A DNA stretch of 64,000 bases from Perkinsus marinus ATCC 50983 (Eukaryota; Perkinsozoa; Perkinsida; Perkinsidae), in NCBI RefSeq assembly GCF_000006405.1, contig NW_003215582.1, forward strand, positions 748,165 to 812,164, in the 5' to 3' direction. A program made the translations under genes and the position numbers. Of the stretch, positions 21,802 to 33,133 are shown one piece after another. Position 1 is the first letter of the stretch; every line of letters begins with the position of its first letter. The notes under the pieces are model-generated. The model saw only the letters and a list, made by a program, of their open reading frames with translations. It was not told the DNA's origin and made no database searches.

Positions 21802-23699
21802 TCAGATCTTCGGCGACACGATCTGAGAATATGAGCTATCACGACCGCACATGTGCTTGACTTGGGACTTCGAAAGGCTCACCAATTTATCTTCAATTTC
21901 TCCCATGAACACAGCTTCGCCCTGTGTGGGAAGAACGCAGGCAACTTCCTGCGCGAACTTCGGCTTCTGTCCAAGGGCGCACGAATACCTGCAAACCAGT
22001 ATTGACTCTCGAGACGAGTGCTCTCTTTGACGGCCCACTCAATATTCCCTATGAGGAGCGAGACCCTCCCGCTCTTATGGATACGCAAGGTGCCGATCTT
22101 CCCGTCGGGTACGTCGGAGAAGCTTGATACTTCCTGTTCGGGAGCTGGTGGCAACGAACCTAACAAACTGGAGCTTACAAACGTCGGACAAACCATAATT
22201 GGCAAAGAAGGCTTCAACGCTGGAAGTTGGATAATACAATTGAAATGGTCTAATTTGTTATGACGACAGCCTTACACACAACAGGTCCCAGGTTCGGGCC
22301 TTGACCCCTGCAAATTTTTTTATCGGCTCACCTTTCGCACGAGGTTTGCTCTCTTCCTCCTCCTTTTCTGCTACGACTCGAGGGAACGTATTAGGGAGTT
22401 GTATCTGCTCATGAAGTTCTACTCAATTGCACCCATAAAAATCGCGAGTCGTGACAAGGCTATACGGAATAAGCTCCTACGAGGAAGAATTTATCCTGTT
22501 TCAAAGCTGGCCTCTCTTCCCCCTCAACATTGGGGCTACTCTCCAGGAAGAGCTGGGCAGCCCCGCTAGACCTGAGCCCTGCAAATGCTCAAACCCACTG
22601 CAAACCTTCTCACTCGTGTTGAACTGTGCCTCCGGTCATCTCCACTAATACGGGCCTCTTCCCTTTCTCCCTCATTTCCTCAACACGGGAGCCCTCTTTA
22701 TATCCACTTGCTTGAAGAAAATCGTGGTGAATACGACGAGTTGCAAAATAAGGCACCGATGAAGGCGGGTACCTTATCGGAGTTGGCTATAGAAAGCCGG
22801 AGCAGAAAGCTCACTCCTGTATGCCACTATCGATAGCACCGAATGCAACATCGTCCAAGGCTTTCTCTACGAGCCGCTGCCCTCTCTTCCGATCCTCGAC
22901 CCTCTGAGACACTATAGTAATGCCACAGTAAGGGGCGGCGACATACAGGAAGATCGTCTACTGCGTTGAGATCTCCACCAAAGAGACTATGAACCGGGCG
23001 TGAACTAGAGCCAGAGCTTGTACTTGTCGATACGGTGGCTGCACCTAGGGCACACCAGGAAGTCCCAACGTTGCATATTCGTGAATCGCACATGCTAGGA
23101 GCTCAAGTTGCTTACGCGAGCTTCTCTCAATTTTCTCTTTCCTCCTCTTCTTCTCCTCAGCCGACACCTTCATCGCGTTCATCAGGATCACTTTAACGCT
23201 GCTCGGCATCGGTTCATCCTCACTCGATACGTGCATCTCTTTAGCAATCTTCCCTATGGTCTTCGCCAAGGCCGGATCCCCACTCCCAACAGTCCGCGCA
23301 TCGGGCCTCTTCGGAGCGAATTTTGTAGTAGGAAACGCCAAGGACTTGGGCCGAAACGGTGACCTGACATGACAGCCCTCCGAAAGCAAGGACACCCTGA
23401 TAGCGTTGCTACTCATTGGAGCCGAATACCGCCCGACCAGCGTCATTCTTGAGGGAAGCTAATCGCTCCACCGGTAATATCGGCCGAACTTTAACCTGAA
23501 CATGAGACACTCCTGCTGCCCGACGACGACGCGGAGAGTGATGGAGGTTTACAGGTCTATGTCGGGGTCGTTGGTCTTCCACAGGATGTTCCTTCTTCAC
23601 CACAGTCTCGATGTCGGCCGGGGTGGCTCCAGATTCGCCGAGCTTCCTCAACCTCCTCCTCCTTCCCTGCTTCATAGGAGATGAAGATGTAGAGGACAT
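21802..23699 (-). CDS. RPC4: RNA polymerase III subunit RPC4 (POLR3D/Rpc53)
   Basis: Subunit of RNA polymerase III, which makes tRNAs and 5S rRNA. The diagnostic C-terminal domain is DGKIGTLRIHKSGRVSLLIGN, close to human GKLLIRKSGRVQLLLGK, followed by ACVLPTQGEAVFMGEIEDKL, corresponding to the last conserved beta segment. The N-terminal part starts at ATG 23699 (MSSTSSSPMKQGRRRRLRKL) and is basic and low-complexity with FPTTKFAPKRPD, as usual in RPC4. Introns of about 36-50 nt plus one long intron (about 22157-22346) join all exons in frame; TGA at 21802-21804. The long intron contains a tRNA T-arm-like stretch. Identity of the C-terminal exons is firm; linkage of the N-terminal exons is inferred from continuous phase. 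Confidence 0.8.
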
Positions 23700-23920
23700 G
23701 GAGAACTATGCTGACCTGCGGCTGTGTACTTCCCATCATACAGATACCTGGAGTCCTTAACTCAACAAGCTGCTATGAGCTCTCAACACGAGGCATGTGG
23801 CTGTGACGAGTAATTGATGAAGTGATTCCCTCTGGGAATGATGATGTCCGACGCTACGTTTAGTGGGGCTCAGCTACCTACTCTCCTACAGAGGGCCGAC
23901 ATCAGTTGGAGATCCTGAAC

Positions 23921-23993
23921 GGACACCAAGAGTCCAACCAAAAGTGGTGTTTGCCTTCCACGCGGACGACCCGGGTTCAAATCCCAGTATCGA
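23921..23993 (+). tRNA. tRNA-Gly(TCC)-like sequence, probably degenerate
   Basis: A good anticodon arm TTTGC-CTTCCAC-GCGGA (anticodon TCC) is followed by a T arm CCGGG-TTCAAAT-CCCAG with one mismatch and a CCA-like end. No proper D arm or matching 5' acceptor strand is found upstream, so it is a partial tRNA or pseudogene. Start coordinate approximate. Confidence 0.35.
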
Positions 23994-24150
23994 CCAAATT
24001 ACTGTACATACCACTTTCGATGATCATATTCTCAACTATGAATACTTCCACAACCACAACTACTCAACCCATACCCCCAGTCCTACCTTAATACGACGGT
24101 TCTTTTCTGCTAGTAATTGCCTCTTTTCGTACTCCATCTTCTCTGCACTG

Positions 24151-25429
24151 TTATAAAGCCTGATGACTCGCAACATCCAAGTCGCGCTTTTTCCCATAAG
24201 AATACACCCACCTTTCGGCCTGCTCTTTCCTCGCCTCCTCCTTCCTCAGAGCTCTCACCAGCTTCCGTGTTTCCTCTCGATCCTCCCGCTGCTCTGCCTT
24301 GAACACCTCATCAGCCGTTATCTGCACAGCGATAGACCCAACCACGAACAGCGCATCTCTCCCACCCGTTCTTTCTCGCAGTTCTCTCGTTGAATCGACT
24401 TCTCTCGCTGAGCATCATAACTCTGTGTTATCAACTCCAGCTCAGCCTCCCGAGCTCGCCTCTTCCTCTCCCGTTTGAACTGTACAAACTCCAGATTTTC
24501 CTGACACTTCCCTTATGAGGACGACAAGTCGCCGACAGTTACCTTCAGCTCACGCTGGTGAGTTGTTCTCCTAAATGCCTCGATGCCCTCACGCAGACTC
24601 GTCTCCTGCTCCCGTCTCCATTGCGTTATGTCCTTCTGTGCTTCCTTCTCCATCTTCCTCTCAGCCGACTTAGAACACACCAATAGTGGTAGCAGTGTGA
24701 GATGATATGCACACGGTCAACTACATATGTCGGTGACAATAAGGAAAATTTGAGGAAATTCCGGGAAATTCTTGTTGATTTCTGAACACTCCTACCTAGA
24801 TTCGTTCATAACTATGCACTGATCAGTAGAGCTCCCAACAGCGGCACTCACCTTCTCCTCCCTCCGCATGTTCCACAGTATCCGACTCTCCAATGCCTTC
24901 AACTCCCGTATTTCTCGTCCTAACAAGACCTCCCTACTATGCAGCCAGAGCAGCGTTCCTGTAGCTGTAGGGACGACTCAACCTTACGTGCTTCGTCCAG
25001 GGCCTGCCTCCAACTATCCTTCTCTTTATACCAGATCTGGTCTCTCACTGAGAGCTTCGCAGAGATGTCTGAGCCGCGTCCATCGAGATGCATATAAGTG
25101 TAGAACTTACTACTCCTAGCCGATAGAGGTTGGTCTAGCCTAGGGGCCGAACGACACTGAATCGGTATCGCTTTACCTACCCGCACGCGTTGGTCAATGG
25201 TTCTATCACAGTCCTCCTCCTCCTTCTCCTCCTTACCTAGAGCCTTATTCCTCGCAACTCCACCACCAGCAGCACTCCTGGCAGGTGACCGCGAGCGTTC
25301 TTCTCGCCCCCTCGATCGATCCCCTACAAGTGACCATCTAGAATGTGTCGATGTTGTGGTAAGTCACCCCTGTCCGGAATCTGCTCCTCTACTACTTGAT
25401 CGGGAGACGCTCCCGTTGAATCTATCCAT
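24151..25429 (-). CDS. Orphan coiled-coil protein with Arg/Ser-rich N-terminus
   Basis: Starts MDRFNGSVSRSSSRG, then RSRGREERSRSPARS after a short intron. Middle exons contain SVRDQIWYKEKDSWRQALDE and EIRELKALESRILWNMRREE. After an intron at about 24671-24852, long heptad-like helices follow (ERKMEKEAQKDITQWRREQE; FVQFKRERKRRAREAELELI; EQREDREETRKLVRALRKEE), stop at 24151. Coiled coils dominate. No family recognised; neighbours are a dynein-stalk-like gene and EFCAB10-like, so a flagellar role is conceivable. Confidence 0.55.
24714..24830 (+). repeat. Introner-like dispersed element, copy E (antisense to host gene)
   Basis: Inside the intron 24671-24852 of the minus-strand coiled-coil gene, but the element reads on the plus strand. 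Shares GGTCAACTACATATGTCGGT, GACAATAAGGAAAATTTGAG, GAAATTCTTGTTGATTTCTG and CACTCCTACC; it lacks the AACACTGG tail. Confidence 0.7.
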
Positions 25430-25600
25430 CAGCAACGACAATGCCTAGGATACTAACACTTATCAATACTACCCGGCTTTGTCTGCTGTAAAGTCCCTAG
25501 CTGCTCCTGTATACGTGAGGGGGAGGACACTAATCCTTGCGATAACAAAGGCCTGAAGAGTCCTCCTTAGCCCCATCACCGTTTCCAACCCTCAGCCCTA

Positions 25601-27047
25601 CTACCCCCTACTAGACACATTGCCTTTCTTCTTCTTCTTCCCTGCACTCGTTGGCGTAGCTGTCGGAGATCGTCTCGAGTGAGGTAAGAATTCTGCAAGC
25701 AGCAGTGCGGTGCTCCTCCGACCTCTTGTCATCTGGGAGCTGTCACAGTCACCACGAGCCTTACTGCTTGGAACATATTTAGGGATGGCGCGCGGACCAA
25801 TGCCAGGGGAGGTCTCCTTCTCTCGCTGGACTGTGTTAGGGGACAGGGCTGCACAAATAAAATCAAATAATTCCCAATCCTGTATTCGCGATGTGCTATT
25901 GCCATATGGCATGTAAAACGATCATCATCATCACCGTGCATAATTACTAATATTCCATATCTCACCTTCTCCACGCTGCACCTTTCCTTTCTTCTTACTC
26001 GATTCACGCGACAATAGCGCCTGAAGAGTCTTCCTTTCATCAAAGACCCCTCAACAACCTACCCCTCCTTGACCGCCTTTGGAGAGGCGATAGTCGACCA
26101 CATGACTCAGCCAGCGGCCCAAGGCTTTGCTCGCCGCCAAGTTGCTGAACATCATCTGCATATTCGAAGGGGTTGCAGACCGGCGGGTTGAAGTCGAGTA
26201 CCTCCTTCTGGAAGGCTTCCGTTTCCACTAGTCCCCGCAGTAGCTCTATCGTCTTATCAGGGATTCTATCCCTATCGAAGAATACTAATCTTTGTAGTAA
26301 GGTTATGGCACTAGACGAGGGAAAGATGTGCTCTCGGGCCGCCCTCCAATACTCTTGAGGAGCTGAGACACACCGAAGTGGCAATGGAAGAAGAGTCTAG
26401 GACAATCCCATACAGCCAGAGGAATACCGTACTTTCCGAGTCCCCAACGATACCATCAGTCGAGCTCCTCCTCCTCAGCTTCACACCCAGAGCCCAGCAA
26501 AGGCCACGGGCCACTGATAACACTCCTTCTGGCGGAGACGGCAGGTTTCGCAGTTCTATAAAGTCTCCTGAGGCGCGGACCTCCCTCCCTCTTCGCACAA
26601 CACTTCTTACTTTTTGTTAGTTTACTTAGCGACGCCATCGCTTCTTCAGCGGAAAAGTACTTCGGTTTCGATTCGCCTCCACGACTCACCTGATAACAGA
26701 CAACACTAGGGCTTATCGTATATGGCCATGCGGAACAGATGATAACAATGGACTTCATGCTTCTCACCTCGCCCGACTTCGCATCATTGCCATTCCCTCG
26801 CTCCTCGCGCTGAGGCTGCTTAGTCCTGAATCGACCTCAGCCACAGATGAAGTGACGGTAGCCGAGTGCCTACCTGCCGTCCGCTGCACTCAATGCCTCT
26901 GTGAACTGTGATGACTCGGGAGGCTGCGAGGACGGGTCCATTATACTCGAGTAACTGTCGCTGGTCTACGTCATCATACAGTGCAGCAGAGTAAGCAGAA
27001 ATGGTAGCAGCCTTAGTGCAATATAAATCAACTCCACCATAGATCAT
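25601..27047 (-). CDS. Short dynein-heavy-chain stalk-like protein
   Basis: Exons encode a segment typical of the dynein stalk: SAEEAMASLSKLTKR, DFIELRNLPSPPEGVLSVAR, GLCWALG, then EYWRAAREHIFPSSSAITLL and RLVFFDRDRIPDKTIELLRG. These correspond to the family's 'L..K.DI.E+RS...PP..V' coil end, the 'W..AK..L' helix and 'FDKDNIPDKV'. Joins at about 26541-26583 and a phase-correct splice into EYWRAA support the model. Upstream (from 27047, MIYGGVDLYCTKAATISAYS) and downstream (to 25601, Lys/Ser-rich) exons are less certain. A real dynein heavy chain needs more than 12 kb and AAA+ modules; none occur here, so this is a stand-alone stalk-like protein or a gene remnant. Confidence 0.5.
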
Positions 27048-27105
27048 AATATCACGTTTACGACATCATCATGTTTACCAAGGCAGTATGAATAGGAGCA
27101 AGCGC

Positions 27106-27764
27106 TCAGCCTGTCACGGCTATATCCTCCACCTAATACAAACACCAATAGAGTGACGTTAGGCTCAGGCGTGGGGAATCCCACCCGTAGGTTGAGAGCC
27201 CTCCTAGCTAGGTCCACAAAGGTAGACATGTCCACCTTCAATGGTATCTCCAGGCCGCCCTCAGTAGCCTTACCCCCCTGACCAACTGTGCCATCAATCA
27301 GCTCCTCTTGCCTCGCTGAACAGGCCAGAGCCTTCAAAGCTGATCGACACTGAAAGGCATACGACAAGACAGGGTATACCCAGTCGATCAGAAGAAGGAT
27401 GAAGTACTCACCTGCTCCCTAGTGATAGTCCCCTGCTTCAGTAAATCAGCCATACGGAAAACCGACTCGATCTCCTTCATATCGAACAGACCCCCCGCCT
27501 CAGCTCCCTCTTTACTGCGACGTTCCAGCTGTTGTGCCATGAAGGCCATCACTGCCTCCCTGCCTCCCTCGGGCTTGTGGAAGGCGACTGATGCCAGGAG
27601 ATCGTTGAGGAGCTCTGGGATGCGATGCCGAGCCATATACCTGCGCCCAGTGAACGCGGAGCGAAAGCCAACAATATTCAAACGCAAAGGACGTACTCAC
27701 GACACTCGATGTACTCGGGATTCTTCTCCAGCTCTGCCTTGGGGAGCCACATCTCTGCAGACAT
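27106..27764 (-). CDS. EFCAB10-like protein with RIIa/DPY-30-type motif
   Basis: Small predicted ciliary protein. Starts MSAEMWLPKAELEKNPEYIE; a short intron joins to YMARHRIPELLNDLLASVAF-HKPE, the dimerisation/docking motif found at the start of human EFCAB10 (YLERHRIVELLNQL...). An EF-hand-like remainder follows (KEIESVFRMADLLKQGTITR; then SALKALACSARQEELIDGTV and VDMSTFVDLARRALNLR). The EF-hand-like part lacks canonical calcium ligands. The final intron is inferred before a short tail ending at 27106; without it the frame runs to 27044. Introns near 27367-27420 and 27655-27705 fit GT-AG. Confidence 0.72.
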
Positions 27765-28038
27765 AGGACTGAAGTCTGTCCAAGGAACAGAGCCGCCCGT
27801 GAATAACAACACTACACAACAGTCGCTTATACATAGCTCGATTAAGGTAGCATACAAAATAGAACACTAAATGGTGCCAACTTGATATATTCTAGTCAAT
27901 GATTCAACTTTCGTGGTAACCATTAGTACATCTGCACGCGGGACTGTATAAAATCCTTACGCATAGCGCTCAGCATCCGGTTAATAGCCGATAACCGTTT
28001 CTGGTGAAAACCAATCAGAGACTCACCAAACGATATAC

Positions 28039-31000
28039 TCATCCGCGACCTACTTGAAGTTGATCCTGTTGCCGCGGCGACTTCCCTCCCCGGGTCTCGT
28101 CCGAAGACCCACTACTCCCACCAGCCGTCTGCTTAGAGCTCGCCCGACTCAGCCGCTGTACTGATGGATCCTCTCGCACTTGACGAAGCACTGTTATGGC
28201 GGAGTCAAAGTCGCCTATGCTACGTAGGCTAGAGGCATGCTGAGCCACCCGCCCTTCATCGCAGAGTATCTATCGGGTGGAAGGCAGTCGTCGAGTGCCG
28301 AAACCATGAGGAGGCCCAACACTACTTTAGCATGATATCGTATGATCCTCTCGAAAGCGTTCTCCCGCTGACTTCTGATCCACGGAGCAAAGTTCGGCGA
28401 CTCCACTACGAATTTCCGATACAACTCCTCTAGCTTCACCGGCCTGAGGCCCGCCAGGGGTTCTGGGCAGTCCGGGGCCAACGTAAGGGATGCTAGCAAT
28501 GCCGAAAGATCCTGAAAAGCTAACAATCAGATGAGAGGATACAGCGTGGACTTACAAAAGGAGGCAACAGTGGGGTGGGTGAGAGAGGTGACGACTTTAT
28601 GCTACGCTTCGCCATTTCCACAGACAGGTACCTTCAACGTCAGTTGAATATTCAGCACTATATAAATATACCCTTACGGTTGGAGGAACGGCGCCAGGAA
28701 GGAGCAAGTAAGACTTTGGAAATGTCGATTGAGAATGGCGTCATTTATAGCAAACGCCGCCGCACGTCGATCCTGTCCATCCTTGGCATCAACATCCTGT
28801 AGTTGCTTCAGGACAGACACGTTGGGCGGCAGATCCTGACCATCACAGTCCCCAACTCTACCCCATCATACTACGGCTCACCAGCTTCCATCTACCAACG
28901 TCCTTTCGATACTCATCCGTCTGACGGCCGCCGCCGCCTTCACCTCCTCCTCCAGAAGGCACATCGAGTACACCCATCACGCTTGCCGCCCCCGTCACCT
29001 CCATCAACTTACTCCCCAATGTACGTGTATTACTACTAGAGCTGCATAAAAGGGGCGATACGGCAACCTGCAATGGGCATCTCATAGGCATACATCTCAT
29101 ATGACGACCTACATAGGAACCCCCTTGCTGCTGTATAACGACTTTATCCGAGAGCTGTGGCGCGTCAGTCTTCTGGTCGCCCTTATCATCACTATCTATA
29201 ACTACGACCACCTGAAGGTATCAATACTGGAGCCTCCTGCGTGCGCAAGTCGATGATACTCACTGGAAAGTTCTGTGAGAGTTGAGCGAAAGCCATAGGA
29301 GAGGTTATGCCCAGAATGCACGGAGGCAACGCCCCAATGGGTGCAGTCTTATAGTATCTACATCAACACTATAGGACCATTCCACAGTCAAATTGACAGA
29401 ACCGCCGCCCCCCCCACTTCCGAAGACTACATTACTCGTAATCAGGGTCATAGATGGTGAAGTAAGGTCTATAGTCACCCCTATATTGGACGGGCTGGAT
29501 GAGTGATAGGATGGCAAAGACGGCGTTGCTGACGGACGAGGGTAGTTGTCGTGGAGTGTACACCAACATGGGAACCTGAGCATGCTGCCAGAGTACCGCC
29601 TGCAGGGATCGAACCCGGGACCTACTCCTGTTATCGCCATCTCCCACAGATGCCACAGCGAGCTCATAAGCGGCCATAAGCTACCCGATTTCGAGACCTA
29701 GCAAAGCCATGCCGCTACATAGTACACGACAAGACGCACCTCGGAGTACAAGAACCAAGGAACTTGGTGGTGCTGCAGAGACGAACTCAGCGAGAACGCC
29801 CGCGAACCGACAGGCTTACTACCTACATGCACATATGTCAGTCCACACACCACGAACTGGGATGCTACCAGAAAGCCCCTTGACCGCTGAGATGAGTCCT
29901 CGCTTCCTCATCGGCCCCTCATTCTGCCCTGAGTCAGTACGCAAATACCTGTGGAAAAGGGCTTAGCCTCCAATATGAGATACCTAGTTTTACGCCAGGG
30001 TTTTCTCTAGACTTATATCTCCGTCTCCACACACACTTTCCCGAAGCCTTTCCCTGCTACCAACCACAGGTGCTTGAGGAGAGCTCACAATCACCGAGGA
30101 CCCCCGTGGGGAGCTGCTGGGGCTTGAACCGACGACCTTCCGAGGGAACCATGACACCGGCCCTCCGATGGGGATGACAAACGATAGTCGCGTTGATAGG
30201 ATCGGTAGCGTTACCGTCTGAGAGGATCACACCCCACTCTAATGCCAACAACCACCACAATGGATGCGACTTGCCTTAGCCGGCTTAGGCTTGGGCCACC
30301 TACAGGTATCCAACCATACTTGCTGTAGCACCTGCGGGCATGTACCACATCGCTCCGCTGCTGTATAGGCCTCTACCATTGGGCCCGATACAACTGTAGA
30401 CCACAGCTCTGTGAACCTAGGCGGTAACCTTATCTCTATTTCTTACGAATAGAGCGGCTATTGGGAATTCCGTCCACCCTACAGGAACGAGGGAAACGAT
30501 CGTCAACACGTTTGATCTAGAGAAGTACCCAAAGCTAGAGTGAGCTTTCGATCATCCAAGTTATGCAGAACCCCCCTGGAAGATCGCAAGCCGATCAGAG
30601 TCTCCCCGATCAGAGTACTACGGATGCCTCGATACAACTGCAATGGTCTTCTGATAGAAACCTCTGGGATTATCTTCATCCCGATGCTGCCGAAAAAGGC
30701 ATGTCGCGAACAAATACCTGCAGTGGGGAGGAGAGTGCAAACAGGCGATCCACCAAGAAGGTACCTGGAGCGATCAGAAGTGGCATTGGCATCGTAGAAG
30801 TCATCGGACACTACTCGGTCTTGACAACGGAATCGAACACTATAGAGACCTGGGATGAGAACTATGCCTGCCAACCTCAACGACAACGCCCAATGGAGCG
30901 CTTCCCCGAAGCGAGTAGTAGTGCGCAGAATCGTACATGCTTTCCGATCTCTCAATAGCGTTTCTAACGCGTGTCTCAAGAGCACTGTGGAGATAATCAA

Positions 31001-31460
31001 AGATCCCAGATGTCAATTCCTCATTCACTCTGAGCATGCAGACCCTCTTATTACATGAAATATCATCAGTGCCAGCCCTCGTCAAGTTAGAGTCCGGAAA
31101 GGCCAAGAAGCTCAGCGTCTTAGCATCCCTAGACGACAACGCCTCTGCGGGGTACCTAAGATCCAACCACTCCAAAAGCACCAAAGCGAGCCGTCACTAA
31201 GGCGACACGTCTGCAAGATTTGTTAAGACGGGGATATACGCAACCCTCCAGAGTTCTACATGCATTCCATAGCCTGGCCGACTTCAAGATCAAATGCGAA
31301 CGCCGCTGTGCACACCAGCCAGTTATTGCGGGATGCCTCGCCGATCGACTGCGAACCATGACTCGATGAGTCCTCCCCCACACCCTGAGCGGAAGGTCGA
31401 GGGAAATGGCAAACCCTCCTACCGCACCTTTCCGTCCTCCGCAGTTACTGATGTATCCAT
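28039..31460 (-). CDS. DENND6: DENN domain-containing protein, DENND6 (FAM116) type
   Basis: Rab GDP-GTP exchange factor family acting in endosome recycling. Start ATG 31460 (MDTSVTAEDGK), intron, then NWLVCTAAFAFDLEVGQAME (human HWLLCVCVVTFDLELGQALE) and KTLSFLAFPDSNL (human YLAFPDSNSG). Further exons: LWHLWEMAITG joined over an intron to VPMLVYTPRQLPSSVSNAVF, DYRPYFTIYDPDYE-YYKTAP, IGALPPCILGITSPMAFAQL, LERYLSVEM, and PVKLEELYRKFVVESPNFAP-W, matching WIGLYRHFLKSPNFDGW. A low-complexity Ser tail ends at 28039. Region 29690-30830 includes exons not resolved plus long introns; tRNA-like GGTTCGATCCC stretches lie in them. Identity firm, mid-gene structure incomplete. Confidence 0.82.
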
Positions 31461-31723
31461 TCTGATACGAGGAGGAGGAGGCCGACCAGGAAATGCGCTG
31501 GGCGAGCGCTCACTACCGGAACTTGAAAGCTTGCAATACTTGCGCGGTGAACACGTACCACTAACAAATAGACACAAACACGGCTCTTTGTTATCAAACT
31601 ACCTGAACCCAGGGTGATGCAGATGAGGTCTTCCGTGTAAATTAGTTTAACCTGGCTCCAATAGCGACTCGGGTGAGACAGCGTAATAGAGACCTTCCGA
31701 ACCCTTGTTTTGATGCCGAGTTA

Positions 31724-33043
31724 ATGTCACGCTACTGTCCTTCCTGCCATGCATGCATCCTCGATTTTGGTAACTATACAGACCAGAGGCATTGCGACGT
31801 GATCCTAGCCCCGTCGGCCAACCTCGGGCCTCCCTCTTCCAGACCCATCAGAACTGGAACACCGGTCTCCCAACTCTTACTAGCCCTACCCCTAGCTCGA
31901 GAGCTCTTCGCGGTTCAGCCGCCTGATTGTCGCTATTTACGCCTTGCCTTCCCCTGTGAGGGAGGCGGCTGCTTCTGGACTTACCCTCTATGGCGAATGG
32001 TCATTGCTACGGTGCTCAGGCGAGGAGAGAACAGCTATGAGGATTTAACGCAAAGAATCGACACACTGCGAAAACGAATATTAGACTTCCAAATTGAAGC
32101 CGCTGCTTCGCTGGACATCGAAGGTCTCATTAGGAAGCGTGCAGACATTGTCAAGGAGGGCAACAGCATTGTCGGTTGCCTCGGTGAAGGGGCTCCGATT
32201 CTTGAATGGGGAGAGTTCCCATCAAGTGGGGCCTCATCGTTCGCCCAGGATATAGCTTGCCTATCATCTATAAGGCGGTCAGTAGAGAGGAGTCGAGCCA
32301 CTCTGGCTTCTCCTGAACCGGTGGAGAGCGAGAACGTCATTGGCGTCATGGCGGTGGCCACTGCATTGAAGAGGTTGGGCGCAGCCAAACTGGCTCGAGA
32401 TATAGAGTTGAGAGAGAGCTCAATAGTTCAGGAGCAACCACTCCCCTCTGTGGACGGGGCACTGGAGCAATTCGAGGAGGATGTGAAGTCACTGAGGAGG
32501 TTTGATCAGGTCGATCGACAATGTCATGTCTTCATGGACGGGGTAGGATCGGACGTACATAGGAAACCTGAAAATGACCATCCCGAATCTGAAGTTATCT
32601 CCGAGCCTTCTGTGGAAGATGATGTTAGTGAGGACCCCACTGAATGCCAACCATGTGAAGGGGAGTCGGAGAGGAACGAAGACGTAGGGGTAGCGGTAGA
32701 GTCGCCAGTAGTCCAAAGTAGAGTTGAGCGCATGAAGGAGGATATGGTCAAACGGATAGCCGAGCAGATTGTGAAGGCACAAGCTGCTCGGCAGAATAAG
32801 GATCAAGACGACAATGTGCTAAGTGAATACTTACAGTCGACTCCTGTTGGACGTGCATCGTGCTATGGCACGGGGGAGAGTACTGAGGGTGAGAGAGGCA
32901 AGCCGCCCTCGGAGGTCATCCATTGTGAATCCTCGAGTCAAAGTCAGCTGGACATCGGCGGTGGTGGTGTACTGACAGATTGGCTCGGAAATGACAGTTC
33001 AACCGGAGGGGAAATGCTGGACACTGAAGATCTAATGGAGTAG
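31724..33043 (+). CDS. Orphan acidic protein, about 439 aa, long single exon
   Basis: Longest uninterrupted frame in the window; the first in-frame ATG is 31724 (MSRYCPSCHACILDFGNY). The N-terminal Cys/His cluster (CPSCHAC, then QRHCDV) may bind metal. The middle contains helices (DLTQRIDTLRKRILDFQIEA), and the rest is acidic and disordered (PSVEDDVSEDPTECQPCEGE) before a helix (MVKRIAEQIVKAQAARQNK). Stop TAG 33041-33043, although GA|GTAGGG there could be a donor linking to the next gene. It shares a divergent promoter region with DENND6 (31461-31723). No family recognised. Confidence 0.6.
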   Translation: MSRYCPSCHACILDFGNYTDQRHCDVILAPSANLGPPSSRPIRTGTPVSQLLLALPLARELFAVQPPDCRYLRLAFPCEGGGCFWTYPLWRMVIATVLRRGENSYEDLTQRIDTLRKRILDFQIEAAASLDIEGLIRKRADIVKEGNSIVGCLGEGAPILEWGEFPSSGASSFAQDIACLSSIRRSVERSRATLASPEPVESENVIGVMAVATALKRLGAAKLARDIELRESSIVQEQPLPSVDGALEQFEEDVKSLRRFDQVDRQCHVFMDGVGSDVHRKPENDHPESEVISEPSVEDDVSEDPTECQPCEGESERNEDVGVAVESPVVQSRVERMKEDMVKRIAEQIVKAQAARQNKDQDDNVLSEYLQSTPVGRASCYGTGESTEGERGKPPSEVIHCESSSQSQLDIGGGGVLTDWLGNDSSTGGEMLDTEDLME

Positions 33044-33133
33044 GGCTGGGCAGCAGACCTAGTAGCTTCAAAAAAGGGTATTCGACTGAACCTTGTCAGT
33101 TATCTCCCACCTCTAGCCGACAGCGCTCTACCA

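Noticed and set aside
29577-29672. Minus-strand tRNA gene candidate (GGTTCGATCC box, apparent acceptor pairing)
   Set aside because: No valid D or anticodon arm; the segment spans a DENND6 exon/intron boundary whose frame is conserved.
30106-30190. tRNA-like 3' half (GGTTCAAGCCCC)
   Set aside because: Cannot be folded into a cloverleaf; lies within the DENND6 gene span.
30503-31000. 165-codon minus-strand frame
   Set aside because: Overlaps DENND6 coding and intron sequence in a different frame; no similarity to the family.
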